Positions 11,846-26,384 are shown, counted from the stretch's first letter. The stretch is DNA of 64,000 bases from Timema cristinae (GCA_039000515.1 JBCFYV010000012.1:12514693-12578692), one strand, 5' to 3'. Notes: generated from the sequence alone by a model not told the origin. Program-made: numbers and translations.

Positions 11846-12340
11846 AAATATTCTGAGATTTGTTGTTTTACCCAGTTTAATTATCGGTGAGCAACCCAAA
11901 CCTAATATAAAATTATATCTAGCCCTAATCGCATTTTCGATTCATTCTTAAATACAATTAACTTAAAAAAATTTTTGAATCAGATTAAATATATAATAAA
12001 TAGTAGTAAAGGAAAATAATCCATACACATAAAAATACAATAGTTTTTAAATATAATTTAAACCAAGTTTGAAGATTCAATTAAAATCCAGACAAATATA
12101 TGGTAGAATTTATTCTTGCACATAACAAACATATTTTTTGTGGTAAACATTGATAATATTTTACAATATTATTAGAGTTATCTTATAGGTATTGATAATA
12201 TCTATCAAAAATCACAACTGCAGTTTATGACTTGACGTATGAATACATGAAAGTTTGTCTGATTGGTTTTTGAAATACATCAGAGAGGTTTCTTTATATG
12301 AAAATTGAGGCACATAATTATAATCTTCTTAGTCGTTTGC
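11846..12340. other. AT-rich unassigned sequence
   Basis: No gene or repeat boundary is recognised. Confidence 0.5.
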
Positions 12341-12917
12341 TGTTCCCTGTTCCTTTAACCTTCCCTATTCTAATGACCTGCCGGAACATGGAACGGTCAT
12401 TTGTTAGATGTGGAACTCGAGGAGTCTTGTAGCAGCCTTGTGTTCGAAGCCCGTGAGCTAATGAGAGACACATGTAGCGGTAATTACAACATGTCCTGGG
12501 GGCGAATCAACCAGGGCTAACTGACCTTTGACACGAACATCGAAAGGGGAGAATAGAAGGAGAGGTAGGATGTACATCAGTAGGACATAGACACACGCTT
12601 TAGATTAGAGCACGAAGCTCGAGCTAAGTTATTAGGTTTACTTAAGGCAGATTGGTTCGATTCATTGGGACGTTACGGTAGTTGTTTAGATCACGGCTGC
12701 GATTAGTTGACGGAATTTAGGGGACAGTCATATCGAGATTACGAAGTGTTCTGCTTGATTACCTAGGACCACTGATTTCGGCGAAGATGGGTGAATATGC
12801 ATCACCCCTCTTGAGGGGCCATTTCACGGACAATTAATCGGGTCATTAGATACAAGATTACGCCTGAACTAGAAAACTTAACATGTTCCGGACACTTAAT
12901 TCTCTATTTGACAACAG
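12341..12917. other. Base-balanced block without an open frame
   Basis: This is visibly less AT-rich than its surroundings, with few simple repeats and no long open frame on either strand. A short perfect hairpin, CCCCTC-TT-GAGGGG, sits at 12,805-12,818. It could be a non-coding exon, a promoter region or an unrecognised element end. Nothing in the sequence decides between these. Confidence 0.3.
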
Positions 12918-12921
12918 TTAA

Positions 12922-13450
12922 AGTGAGGATGTAAGGAACGAGAAATAAAGGCCAGTATCTTTGATTATTTTTTTTATAGCAAAACTTGCTTTAGGTCCAA
13001 ATAAATATATTGCTTCAGTACAAACAAACCAAACAAAAAGTTTGATTTTTTTTCACGTGTTGATATTAACAGTTGTTGAATATCTGTCATGAGCATAGCG
13101 GTTGCATAATGGTTATTAATATTTTATATAAATTAAAAGTTATTAATTAAATGTAATCTTATCAGGAATCATCTTAAAAAATAAGCTTCTGGTAAACGGG
13201 TATCTTGTGGACTGTGTTATGATTCAAATATAATGGCAAATAGCTCACCTCTCCTGAAGATGGTAAAAAGTTTGTTCTGTGACTTCAACAGTTTTATAAA
13301 TTACTACGTCTTCTAAGTAAATAAAGATCAGGTCGTAGTCACAGTCTACTTCCAAAATATAAGCTCAATTTATATTATATACAAACATGTCTATTTGGGT
13401 TTAAAAAATGACGTCAATAGTATATGCCATTATCAATTATTGATGGACCA
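12922..13450 (+). mobile_element. TTAA-flanked fold-back MITE, cut by gap
   Basis: It starts after TTAA (12,918-12,921) with AGTGAGGATG and continues through AATATATTGCTTCAGTACAAAC, matching the 5' arm of the complete palindromic MITE at 30,961-31,336. The matching 3' arm is not found before the 100-N gap, so the element is degenerate or interrupted. Confidence 0.55.
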
Positions 13451-13550
13451 NNNNNNNNNNNNNNNNNNNNNNNNNNNNNNNNNNNNNNNNNNNNNNNNNN
13501 NNNNNNNNNNNNNNNNNNNNNNNNNNNNNNNNNNNNNNNNNNNNNNNNNN
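13451..13550. other. Assembly gap, 100 N
   Basis: Exactly 100 N, the conventional filler for a scaffold join of unknown size. It marks the left boundary of an independently assembled contig. Confidence 0.99.
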
Positions 13551-14662
13551 CAAAAAAACGCAGTAGCTTAAATTAAAGGGAAAACACTACAGCTGCTTAA
13601 AATTAGTATTGGATGCTTTAAACCTCAAGCGTAAAAAGTGTCCTTTGTTTATTGGCGGTGTTTGGGGTTTTTGGTTGGTAAATGGTTAACGTCAGTCGGA
13701 AGTTTGAGTCAAACTTCTCGGCAGCTAATTTCAATCTTTGGGTTTGGAATAAAATGCATTACGTTTAAAAATATGAACCATAGATTCAAATGGGGTAATT
13801 TATTTTGTATCTGTCTGTCTCACTAACTTTTGGTAAACGCCATATTTCAAAAATCACTCAAATGGGGTAGTGAAATAATAAAGGAAAAAAATTTTATAGG
13901 TAATCTACCCAATTTAGTGGAAGGGGTGGGAAAACCATATGGGGAAAAACCGCATAATTAGACTCAACTAAGATTCGGCCCTGTCTTCCCGTTTCAGGAG
14001 TGGACCCAAAACCTGTGAGTCAAAACATTTTTCAGCCCTGAAGAGGGCGTTATACTTTAGGATAGAGGTTAGAATTAGTGAGTTTTGGAGGGTCCTTTAT
14101 CAGAGCTGTTTATCAGGACCAGTTATAGAAAAGTTTGATAATATTATGGTTTTATTAAATGAAGTTATTTTTATTTAGGGTTTTCAAAAAAATCCGCGGG
14201 AAAATTTCTCCCCCAATTTTTAAAAAAATTGAATATTCTTCAAAACTGTAATATTGTGTAAAAAAATAAATACTTTTCCCAAACCCAAAAAAATTTGTTT
14301 TATACTTACTTTAAAATTTTTTTAAAAAATAAAGTCTCATTAGTTTTTTGAAGGGAAAAATCCCATGACTTACTCGCTCCATTATTTAAAAGGAAATTTT
14401 AATTAAAATCGTATTTTTGTGAAAGAAAATTTATAGAAAAACTCAAAACATAATTACGTTGATTCTTAGAAACTTTTTTTACTCCGGTTTTATAATTTTT
14501 AATTAAAGTTTTTAGCCCTATTTTTATATTGGTCTAATGAAAAAGTTTATTTTGGGGTTTAAAAAGGGCCAAAAACTTCTTTTTTTAAAATTTCGCTTTC
14601 GTTAAAATTGTCCTTTTAATAGGTTTACAAGGGTTATACTTTGTCTAAATTCTTCATTTTTT

Positions 14663-14937
14663 TTTTTTTATTATTATTATAATTATTATTTGCCCGCTCT
14701 TACTCCCGTTGGGTTATACGAAAATTACGCAAATTTTAAATGGGGGTGATAGTGGATGAAATAAAGGCCCTCTTTAAAGTGGGACCCCAACCCACGGTGG
14801 GGGGCCCCTGGCATTTCCATTCACGATGTTGTAAGAGGTGAAGGAAGGGGTTTGGTAATTCGATAAATCTTTGCCGGGCCCGGGTTGACCCCCGGCCCGC
14901 CAAAAAGAAGTTGAACCTTACTTGACCCGGTACCGAC
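14663..14937 (-). repeat. SINE-A, noisy counterpart of 43,622-43,919
   Basis: The minus-strand SINE-A tail, body and head are recognisable but riddled with single-base indels. Its presence shows that the duplicate copy shares this insertion. Confidence 0.8.
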
Positions 14938-15587
14938 TCTTCTTTTAAAAATGTTGCCCAAAAAATAAGTAAATATTGAATCTAAAATAAAAATTAGACA
15001 TTTCTTTTAAGTTTTCCCCCTATGAGGTTTAAAGGAAAAGAACATCATTTTTTTTAAAAAATTTATGCTTCTCTATGGAATTTAGAAAATTTTTGCTTTA
15101 AATTTAATTTACTTTTATTTTTTAAAGATCACAAAGGGTTTATTAATAATTTCCGATATTCTAAACATTGGGCTTTGTGGAAAATATATCGTTCACTCCT
15201 GGGGGCTCTACCCCAAAACTCCCAGGAGTTTTTCTCTGAAAGTTGTGTAAAAAAATTAATTGCAGAGCCTTTTTTTGATAGGTTTAACTTTTTGAAACAG
15301 AGCCTCCGAAAAAAGGGTTTCCACACAACTTTAAAGTTGCCCCCCGTAATTTTTGAATTTTTTCGGGATTAAAAATTAAAATTTTTTTAATTTTTTGGGA
15401 AATGTTCCTTTCGGTTACGGGCTAGAGCTTTTAGTTTTTAAAAATTTTTAAGTTAATAGCTCTTTGGGAAAAGTAGGTAAACTTTAAAGTCGTGGATTTT
15501 TAGTAGTTTTTTTCCCATTTTAAAATTTTTTAAATTTTTTAATGCAAAAAAATTTTTAATTGATAATTTTTAGTTTCATGTAGTAAA

Positions 15588-15740
15588 ATTATTATTATTT
15601 ATTATTAGCCCGGTTTTACTACCCGTTGGGTTTTTATAGCATTTTTGCAAATGTGTAAGGGTTTAGGGTTTTGTGAGATGAAAATAAAGGGACCTACATT
15701 TTTTAAACGTGGAATCCAAACCCAGGTGGGATGGCTTTCC
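15588..15740 (-). repeat. Truncated SINE-A, noisy counterpart of 42,811-42,965
   Basis: It has the same 5' truncation and AAT tail on the minus strand, with errors in the tail (CCCGTTGGG instead of CCCGTTCGGG). Confidence 0.75.
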
Positions 15741-18700
15741 CAATTTTGTAACGATTATGGAAAATTTGTTACTGAAAAACTCCCCTCAAAGTCATTTTCA
15801 TGGGAAATGAAAATAGCCATTTGTTTATACCCCTAATCAACGCCTGGTCCAAATTTTAATAAAAAGGGTTTTTCCGCTAATTTTGAGTAATTCGATTTTT
15901 TTCCCCCTTTACAAATTTAGTAACTGCTTTTAAATTTAGAGTTAGATAGAAACCCCAAAACAGACGGAATTTAAAAAACACTTCTTGGGGTTGGGGTCAT
16001 GAAATTTTTAAAACCCATAAAACATACGGGTTAGTTGTTTTAAAAGTAAAAATTTTTACTTTTTTAAGATTTGGGAAAAAAATTAATTTTTTTTTTAATA
16101 TTTATTATTATATATATTTGGATTTGCTCGAAAAATATTGTTAAAAAAAATATATTTCAAGAAAAAATTGTTTATTTTAATGTCCACAAGACCCAAATGA
16201 AAGAATTTCATATTAAAGATCAAGGTAAAGTAATTTAAAAATTTAATTTGAATCGGGCGGAAACCCCCTTGAAGTCTTCTGCCCAAAATTGGAGGGGCCC
16301 CATTTGTTTGTTATTTTTTTTAAAGCCAAAAATAAATTTAAATTTAAAATCGTTAAACCCAGATTTTGTTTTTAAATCGTTTTTTCTTTTCTCCCTTTAA
16401 GGAACCTGGTTTTACGGTTAGATACCCAATTTAAAAAATCCCTCGGTGCAAACTATAGAAAACCCTAAAACCCATTTTAGCCCATTCGGTAAAATAGTTT
16501 GGGCTCTAGCTAGGAAACGATGACAGAAGATGTTAGAAAAGGGAGGGCCATTGCGAGACCAATTTTTTTTATTGGGGAAATTTAAAACGTTGACATTCAT
16601 CAAACCTCGAGTTCGATTTTTTTTTGTTTTCAAAATAATTTTTTATTTGTAAGGTTGCGATCAAGTAAAAAATTGAATTTTGGGTCCAAGGGTCAACACT
16701 TTGTTTAAAAGTGTCTATTTGGTCTAAATTTTTGAATTTTATTAAGGGTTGCACAAAATAGTTATCGTTTGATTTTAAATTCCAATTTTAATTTTTCCCC
16801 AATAAAATAGGTAATATTGACTATTGAGATTTAAAAATGTTTATTAGCCATTATGAAAAAAACATTTCCCCAAAAAGGTTAAAAGGAAAGATACGTTTTT
16901 GGGGAGATTATTTCTTTCTTGAAATTAGCCCCAATTGTTACGTTAAAACATTAAGTGGTTTCTCTTTTCAACAAAACTCATTAATTGTTTTAATTATTTG
17001 CCAATTTTAAAAAATATTGTTTTATAAAAATTTTTTTATTTAAAGTTTTTTTTTTTAAATAGTACTAAAATTTTGCAAGAAAGTTATTAAGTTTTTAAAA
17101 TTTTTGTGGAGATATGGAAATTTCCGCTTTGTTAAAGTATCCTAATGTCTTTTTGTGGAAAAATGAAAATGTAATTTTTTTATCATTTAATAAACGCTTG
17201 GATACGATTTTAATAAAAATCGTTAAAACCGATTTTTTTTTTTTTCCCCCCCCTAAACTATCTTAATTTTTTGGGTTTACAGAAACGGCAGAGGTACCTT
17301 TAAAAAAAAAATTTTTTTGTTTTCATAAATTGTCGCACCATCAACATTAAAGTTTTTTTACAGTCGAAATACTTTCCCCTTGGTTTTTAAAAAAAGTTTA
17401 TTTTATTTTTGCGTTAGCTTGAAATTTTTGGTTTATTTAAAAATAGCAAAAGAAAAGTTTGTAAGTAAAATAGTCAAAATATATGCAATTATTGTAATTT
17501 CATACCCAATTGGGGTACAAAAAAAAAAATAAAAATTTTACGGATCAGATCCAAAACACTTAAAAACATTTTCCCGAACCAAAAAGGGGTAGCCATTTTT
17601 TTTTTAAAAAATAGTGATCAATGTTGAAAATGAATTTAATCAAAATGTTAAATCCAATTTTGAGAAACCGTTTTTATTCTCTTTTTGCCTTCGTAAATAT
17701 CTTTTTTTAAAATTCCCTCACAAAACCCCTTTTAAAAAACCCTAGTTACGAAGCTTTAGCCTTTTTGGAAAAAATAATTTGGCTATGTCTGAGTCAGACG
17801 GCAGCGGACGGGACAGATAGGGGACAGAATACGGAAAAATTAAAAAAACAACTTTTTCGGATTGAGGGGTCATGAAATTTCAAAATTTCATAAAATTTTT
17901 TGGTAAAATTTTTTTGATGATCACAAATTTCTCTCCTTAAGATAGAGAGAAAGAAAAAAAAATATATAAAAATATTTATGTTAAATTTTAAATTTCCCTT
18001 TCAAATGATTGAATAAATGTTAATTTTTATTTATAACCGTGTCTTACTACCCCATTCGGTTATCCCTTTTTTTTGGTTAAATAATTAAACTAAACAAATT
18101 TTATTAGAATTTTAAAAATGTTTTAAACCTTTTTTTTTTGGGTTTTGCCTTATGAAATATTAAACCGCACTATAATGTTTCCCAAATTTGTGTGGTTTTT
18201 TGTGTTTTATGTGTGTGTCCTTCCCCAACCTCCAAAAACCCTTAGAAATGCGGGAAAGCTGAAATTTTGCACACTCTAGTATAGACTAGGGGGAAAAATT
18301 TAGAGTGATGGATTTTTATTTTGTTTTTTGATTTTTTTTTTTTTGCATTTATGTGAAAAGCCAAGTTATATTCCTTTGTCCCGTCCAGTCTAAAAATTCT
18401 CGAAGACAAACCCCTAACCCAAAAGGCTAAGGAATAATTTGTCAAACAAAATAAATTGGGAAGGGTCCTCAAAGGGGGTGCTTGAGGGAAAAATAAAAAG
18501 GAACCTATAATCCAAAGGGAACTGAGATTTTCATTGGGTACCCAAACTCAAATTATTGTGTATAATTTTATTATAGTGGTGTCTTTTAAACAATCAAAAG
18601 GTCAAAATGACCTGGAGGATAAAATTTGCACATTTTTATTTTTAGCCCAATGGAAAAGAACCTTAAAAAAGTTGGGTTTTTTAATTATTTGTTTAAATTT

Positions 18701-18792
18701 TTTTTTAGTTCATGCTAAAATTTAATTTTCATCCTAGTTATTTAATTTTATCTTGTATCTGACAGGATTATTTTTAGTAATTTTGGGTTTGG

Positions 18793-19066
18793 TAAATGGG
18801 GGGTTTTGGGGGTAAGGTGTCAGACTTCTATGTTTGGCGGCCGGGGTTTAAATCCTCGGTCCCGGCAAAGATTTATTGATTGAAAAACCCTTCCCTTCAC
18901 CTCGGGCAGACATCTTTGAATGTGGGAATGCCAGGCCAAACACGGGGTTTCGGACCCACGTTAAACTGTAGGCCCTTATTTTTAACAATACCCTACCTTT
19001 TACACTTAGGTAAGGGTATACCGAACGGGTATTTGACGCGGTGTTAATATTAATAATAAAAAATTT
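18793..19066 (+). repeat. SINE-A, noisy counterpart of 39,358-39,656
   Basis: Head motif GGGGTAAGGTGTCAGAC, B box and tail are visible on the plus strand, with small deletions throughout. Confidence 0.8.
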
Positions 19067-19327
19067 TAATAAGTTTTTTTTAGTTTTACACATTGTTTGA
19101 TATTTTTAAAGTGGCTTACATAAATCTTTTAAACTCAATATTTTTTTATGGACACCCTTTAAAATTTATATTTAAGATGAAATTTTCAAATTTCCCGAAA
19201 AAAAATTATTTTTAATTCAACATCTCTTTCTGTAAAAACCACCCCTACCTTAAAAAAATTAAAACTTAATATTCTTATTAGTTTGAAGTTTTTTGTTTAA
19301 TTTTTTTATGGTATTTAAGTGGATTTC

Positions 19328-19782
19328 CTGAACAGCCAACTTTCAGCATCGCTTGTAGTCTAACTTAAACCTGTACAAAAACATACCCGCCCCCAGGGCG
19401 TTAATTCTCTTGTGAAAAAGGAAATTTTTTAAACAAGATTTTTCTTTAAATGCCAGGAAATTTTTAACCCGGGATTTTAAAATCAGTAGATTCTGTTCCA
19501 ACTGGCTATGGTGTAGATTATTATTTTTTTTATTTTTAGACCCGCGTATTGCAAAACTTTCGGGTTATACGTTTTTTAAGTATAATTACGTAATGGTTTT
19601 TAAAATTAGGAGGTTTTAAATTAGAGGAAGTAAACCCCGCATTTGCTGGAGGGAAGGGAAAAACCTTTAGGAAAAAACACCTCAGTTCACCGACCGGTTT
19701 TCGAACTGGGTCTCCCGTCCTCAGCGGTCGGTTAAAACCGACTAGGCGTCACCCAACTACGCCACGAGTGGGTGTGTCGAAT
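19328..19782 (-). repeat. SINE-C plus SINE-B pair, noisy counterpart
   Basis: The minus-strand reading gives SINE-B (about 19,516-19,782) followed by SINE-C (about 19,328-19,512), the same order as the clean pair 38,598-39,066. The AAT tract between them is blurred. Confidence 0.75.
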
Positions 19783-22566
19783 ATTGATTGTCAAAAATTT
19801 TTTTTTGGGGAAAAATCAGCAGTCTTAACCTAATTATTTCTTAGGCCCCAATTAATTTCCGCCTTGATAGTATCAAGCCCGTTAAGATTTTTACTCCCCA
19901 TGGGGTGGAGGGTTTTAAATTTGGGTGCCCATATATTTTACAATTTGGTTTAATAATTCATATTATTTTTTTGGTAACTTTTTATATTTTTAATTTTCTC
20001 AAAGATAAATAATATGATGATTATTAAATAAGCATGCTAACATTGTACATTTATACATTTTGCGGGCCCAAAAAAAAAACATTTTTTGTCTTCTTAAAAT
20101 TTGCGTCAGCCTGTTAGGAAAGTTGGTCAATAGGGAAAAATTTATTCTTAAATAGGTATATATTATTTGAAGGTTATTGGTAATCAATTTTGGTCAATAC
20201 ATTGTTTTCAAGTTAATAGGGGCATATCGTAGATTGGGGGGGAACCCCGGTTTTTCCAAATTTTAACCACCCTTTGCTCATTATAAAACATTTAGAAAAA
20301 AAAACAATTTTTGGGTATCTTTAATATTCACTTCTTATTTTTTTTTAATTTGGAAATATATTAAAAAATAGGTAATACCTTTTTGTAAAATAATTATTAT
20401 TAAATCTAATATATGTAAATTTTTTTTATGTATTTGGGATCTATGTTATTATGCACTTTTCACCCAAAATTTAATTTCTGACACTAGTAAAATCAAAAAT
20501 TATTTACCAAATAAAAAGTGTTTTTGATAAAAGTTTATAGTAAAAATAAATATATTTTATATTTTATTTTAAATTTAAAAAAAATATTTTAAATATTAAA
20601 AACTATAAAAAAATTTTTTTTAAACCGGGAAAAACAGAGAAACATAAATTTGGGTTGCAAATATTTCCCTTTTAACTACCCTATTTAACCTTCTTGGTCA
20701 GAAAATCTAAGCCATAATTTAACCCACAATTTGTCTTAAAGTGATTCTACATTTCCGTTCAGTTTTGGATTAGCCAGACCATCAATAATTTGCCTAGTGG
20801 GTGGGTTTTCCCCCTTCTCGACGTAAACTCTTTAGGTTTATGAGATAAAAAAATCAGGTTTTTGCTAGTGAGTTGAAAAAGCTAGTAAATGGAGAGGGGC
20901 GTGAAACAAAACTATCTCCTTCTATCCCCTAAAAACGAATCAAAAAGGAAATAGAAAATTTTTATGAAGTGTAAACCCAAAAAGTATAATAAAAAAAAAA
21001 ATTGTATTTTTATTTAGCAATGATGTTTGCATGCATAATTTATAATAAAATCCCTTTTACAGGCCCGGAAAAAATTTTTATATTTTAGTATAAAGGGAGC
21101 AACCCGAATGTTCTTAAAATTTACACGAGCTTTCGTTCTAATTAATTGTTTTACAAATTCAGGATACCCATAAAATAACATAATAAAATAGAAAAAGTTT
21201 AAAATCAATGATTAGCATAATTATATATATTTATATTTTTTTATAATATTTATTTTATTTATATATTTATTTATTTATTTATTTTTTTTTATATATATAT
21301 ATATATATTTTTAATATATATTTTTATATTTAAACTTTCTTAAAAAAAGAATAATACTAAGTAAGTATGTTATTAAGCATAAAAACACGTGTCACAATCA
21401 TAAAGAACGTTGTAATTAACTTTTTCTTTTCTTAAAACCCCTATAATGAATACATCCCTTAGTATAATAAAAACTAAAATAAAAATTACATGAAACAAAA
21501 TTTTGATTTATTTGATTAAATCATTTCCCTTTAGTTTTTATTATCTGATATATGAAAGTATAAGTTCAAAAAAATAAAAGGGAAAAAGAAAAAGTATTTC
21601 AAATATTACTTTTTCTATTTTGTTTGCTCGAAAATTAATGAATTTTTTTTATTTTACATCCTTTATATAATAAAAATTTATTATAAATTAGCTTTTTTAA
21701 AAAATAATTTTAAATATATGAATTTTAAGTTTAAATACTTTTTTTAAAATAATGTTTTTTAAATAAAATAAGACCCCAAAAGGGGGTTAAGATATTTTTA
21801 TCCTTGTTTAAAAATTGGGGAAAGGATTTACATGTTTCGAATCCCGAAGTATTGCTGGGGTGGGTTTTAATCCTCTCCTGAAAGAATGTTAGTGAATCTC
21901 ATAAAAAGGGACTTTTTTTATGATATTTAAACCCATGTAAGACAAAGCGTACCAAACACTTATAAATAAACAGCATTTTGTATATACTTTATTTTTTAAT
22001 TTAGGCTGTGCACAAAAAAAGAGTTAAAATTTAATTAATGTGCTGTAAATTTTAAAAACCCTTTTGAATAGTATCTTATAGGTATTAACAAAACAGTATG
22101 TTTGGTAGGGTTAATTTTAGTATTAAATAGTAAATGTCCCTGTTCATTTGCGAAATAAATTGATAACTACGTTGGTATAAAAACTAAAACCCCCGGTCTA
22201 AATAACTTTATTTTAATGTGTGAATGTTATCTTGAACCTTAAGGTCAAAAATTGTGTTTTAACCGGGGTTGGGAGTTTTAAATGGGGAAATAAACTTTAA
22301 AAAACAGTTTTATTAGAAATTTTGGATTGTTTTTTTACATGTAATGTAAACATTATCGTCTGTAAAAATGTATTGTACGTCTGTATTTTTAAAAAAACAC
22401 CCTTTTATCCCGATAAATGTTTTACCAAGCTAGAAATTTAGCATACAAATACTAATATGTAAAAAGTGGGTATGGGTTACAAATATATTTATAAAATTTT
22501 CTTTTTTGTATTTTATTTTTAAAAACATTCTTTAATTTATTCAATGACAAAATTGTATGTACAAGA
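19783..22566. other. Noisy copy of 35,700-38,590
   Basis: AT-rich unassigned sequence with an (AT)n tract at about 21,215-21,330 corresponding to 36,966-37,091. Nothing gene-like. Confidence 0.6.
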
Positions 22567-24405
22567 GGGGCCCAAATTTACCATGAGCCTAATTTGTCCT
22601 CTTTGGGTTTCCATTTACCAAAAGGGAAAGCTAAAAATAAAAACATTTGTGAAAAGTTTATGATCCAAAAAAGATTGTTTTTGTTTTTTGAATTTTATGT
22701 TTTTCTTGGGAAGGTGATTCTTGAATGTCATTATTAGTATCATTTTTGCCTAGTGTAAGCGTATTTTATATTTTATGATGTCATTGGCTTGGGTAGTTGT
22801 AATAGAAAGGTTTGTGGCGTGTGCCAAAATTCCCTTGTTGAAAAAATAATTTTACCATGTTAGTGTGGTATTGTTCCTAATTTTGTCCCCCTTTTGTTCC
22901 TAATTTTGTCCCCTAGATGAAATTGGAAATCATTTTTCTTCAGTGTTTGTTTTTTTTTGATTTTAGAAGGGATGCCCAAAAAAGTGGGATAAAGATTAAA
23001 AATAAAAAAACGATTGAACAACAAAGCACAAAAGAGTTAATAAATAACAGCAAGTTCAGTGTTCTTTGGGAAAAAAATGAAAAATTATGTTAAAAAGGAG
23101 AAGGCTTGAGTTAGATGAGTTAGTTGAAAAGCGAAAAGAAAAGAAAACCGTTCTGACACCAGATTGACCGGATTTATGGTTGGGGAAAAGTATTGAAATG
23201 GAGAAAAATTTTTTATGGCTCACATTGAAAGATTTTTTCGGGCCCTATTAGACATTTGGAGAGTTCTTGAGTTGGTTTCAACATATTTTTTGATTCAAAA
23301 ACATTAAGAATTCCTGTTGTTTTAATTTTGAATACATTTTTCGTACAAACTAAAATCAACGTCATGGATGTGGACGTGGGAATTTTGTTTCATTTTGTGT
23401 TTGCCCCCGATTCCCTATTCAACAGCGAAAAACTCAACCCTTTTATGTTGCTTTAGGTTTCCTTTCAGGTGTTTTTTGATAAAAAAATTGAAATTTAGCT
23501 GCGTTAAATACCGGGCGCCCTAGTTGCAATATCCATAGTGGAAGTGTTCATTGAAACGGATGAGGTGCTGCAGACTGAAAACTTCTTTTAATGATTTCTA
23601 AAAAAAGGGGTCTTTCTTTGAATTTTAATGTGTTTGGCACTGAGTATTTTCTTGGGATTTCGTCCCTAACCCCAAATTTTCAAAAAAGGTTACCCCTTAC
23701 CCCGTCTGTGCCAACCGTCAACAAAAAAAAGTCCGGGGCGCATCCCGTCGTTCCTAAAGAATTTCAAGTTCGTGTTTCCGCCAACAACATCTGTTCGAAG
23801 GGTTCAGCAACCTTATTCATCCTCTCCCCATAAAAAAAAAAAACTGAAGAAGCCTTTGCCCAAAAAAAAATTTCCATTAAGAAAAACTTTTTCTGCCCAA
23901 ATGGGAAACCCTCTCCGAAATCCCAAACAGAAAAAGAACTGAGGACATTAATATGAGATCAACTGAAGAAAGAAAAAAATAGGGGATGTGGAATATGTTG
24001 AGTGTGCAATTTGTGGGAAAATTAATCTCAGTAGACTGGTGAAATATTGATCACTATATAAAGTTTCCTGTTTCAAAAAACATCCTCCGGCTCCAAAAAC
24101 TTGTTAAAATTTTTTTGTTTTTTGCTTGGGGAAAGTAAAAACGTCATTTTAAAATAAAGATCAAGGTTTTTTTTTTTAAATAAATTAATATTATTTTTGA
24201 GTTTTGTATACCCTTTTGGTTTTTTCCAAAAATATGTTTTTTGAAATAAAAATTTTGTATGTACTAACATTGATTATTCAGTTGTGTGGCTTGGTTTTCC
24301 GGTAAAGGGATAGTTTTGAAGTTTATGTCAAAAATTTTTGGGCTCTTACTTCAATTAAATTTGGCCTCAAGTTCGAAAAAATTTACTAAGGGAGGATTTG
24401 GGCCC
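22567..24405 (+). mobile_element. Pogo-type element, noisy counterpart of 33,774-35,690
   Basis: It begins GGGGCCCAAAT (22,567) and ends with ATTTGGGCCC near 24,405, TA-flanked. The decayed transposase lies on the plus strand: a CCCCGATTCCCTATTCAACAG region at about 23,405, the NVFGTEYFLG segment at about 23,620-23,655, and a lysine-rich tail near 23,800-23,930. Reading frames differ from the clean copy because of sequencing-type indels. Confidence 0.75.
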
Positions 24406-26384
24406 TACCCCACTCTGTTATTCACATTTTGTTGATCAGTGGTTAAAGGCCCTAAATGGTCAATGATTACCCTCCTATAAGGGTGGTTTTTTTTTATGAT
24501 ACCCGGTATTAAATACCCGAAAGTTGTTTAGGGATTTTTTAGAAATTTTCTCACCCCGAAATGTGGGTTTCATTTGTCTAAATTACCTTTTAATCATTAC
24601 TGTTTAGTGGCAAATTTTCAGTTTCTTTTAACGGGCAGTAAAAAAACCGTTTTAAAAACTGAGGTTATAATTATTATTTTAATTTATGGTTTGTTTAATG
24701 GAGTTATAAAAATTTTAAAAAAATGTTCTTCTCAAAATGGCTTTAGTCAAATTTTTGAAAATCAACTATTTTTCCGGTCTATATTGATGACACTACGTTT
24801 TTATGTGTTATTTCTTTGTATTATATTATCAAAAGGGTTTGATGCAACCACAGACTTGATGAAAGAAAAAGTGTAAGTAGGGGTTAGAGCTTTTAATCGG
24901 TTTTAAAAATGTCTATCCCCCAAGAACTTTGGGGTATTTAAAAATAAATTATATTCTTTAAATTAAAATAGTTTCTATCTAGACGTTACTTCCCAGGCCC
25001 CATTTAATTTGTATCCCTTAGTATGATAATATAATCAGTGTGTATAGAAAATAACGTTAAATACTGTAAAAAAATACTTGAGCTATTTGTTTTGGTGTAT
25101 CTATAATCATGATTTTGCCCCAATAAATGTTTTTTTCTGGCCGTAAAAAAAAGCCATGGGTTTGTTCTCGTTTATAGGCCAATGAAATTGCATGGTGGAC
25201 GCCCCAAAAATTTTAACACACACCCCCCCTTTTTAAAACATACACACCCTCCTATCCTTCCCTCAAGCCTCTGCCCCCCTTTTCAAACCCCTTCCACCTA
25301 GATCACATCATTTTTGTTTTAGTTTATCTGGGATTTTTTACGTACAGCTGAAATTTTAAAGATTAATTTTTTAAAACTGGCAAATGTCGTCTTTCAGGCG
25401 CTTTGCCTTGCGAGCTTAAAATTAATACTTGAGCCAGTGGTGTGTGTTTTTTGTGCTTATTTTAGGATCAAATAGACTCAGTACGTATGAGTGAGCGTTT
25501 TTAATAATTGTATCCACTACCCTATTTACTTCAAGACTCGTTTATGAAATAAATAAACGTATTCATAAAAAAAACGTACATACACAAATTTATTAATTTT
25601 TTTCCAAATAAAAAAAAAATCACCAATGTGTTTGAAATATTAAAAAATATAAATTGCTATTCATTTTAAGGAATTTATATTAATTTTTTTGCGTGTACAA
25701 AAAAAAAATTTAGCGGGAATATTGCGCAAATATTGGCTACCTATACATTAAAAAAATAAAAAAGATTTTTTAGTTGTTGCTTTTTACAAAATACAAAAAT
25801 GTCTTTAAAATTTTTTTTTATAAGGGGAAATAGATTAAAAAAGTTTAAGTCGAGAATTATACTAAATTCAAAAAAACCAACCCCACTTTTATAGACAAGA
25901 ATAAACTCATACATTTGTTTTGAAAAGCCCCCTTTTTATGCAAAAAAAAACTTTTGCAGTTTTTTTGAATGATCTTTTGTGATCTGGTTTTCAAAAGTAA
26001 TTAATTTTTGAAAAAAAATTTAAAAATAATTTAAATCGTTTTTAATTATTCAATTTTAATCAAAAATAAATTTTTTAATCTGTGGTTATGCACGTGGATT
26101 AACTGTCAACAGAGAAAATTCATTTGGTTTGAAGATTGGGGAAAGATTCAACTCAAATTTCTTTTGAGTGTAGTGAGGGAGTTTTTCCAAAATGATTTTT
26201 TCTCTTTTTTTACTATGTGGGTACTTTTCCAAAAGTTTATATCCTCATCCTTCTAATAAACGTCTTAAAGGGCTTAGTCAGAATGGTAACAAGCGCGGTT
26301 CGAAATAATGGGAACCATACAGAATATTAAAAAAGTAATTTGCCCTTCAATTTTTTTCTAGTTTAAAACTTTTTTTTTTTAAAC

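Larger units (their letters stand above)
14340..18000 (+). repeat. Mosaic repeat R, noisy counterpart of 40,450-44,330
   Basis: It has the same sub-units as the clean minus-strand copy, here on the plus strand. The CAGACGG-type motifs and the ACTTTTT-plus-TCATGAAA words (for example 15,960-16,010 and 17,800-17,890) survive despite many errors. Confidence 0.7.

Noticed and set aside
23591..23833. 80-codon plus-strand open frame
   Set aside because: It is part of the noisy transposase relic; frames there depend on sequencing-type indels and it is not a separate gene.
24574..24876. 100-codon plus-strand open frame
   Set aside because: It lies in the low-quality contig in very AT-rich sequence, and the clean counterpart near 33,290-33,590 does not keep the frame.
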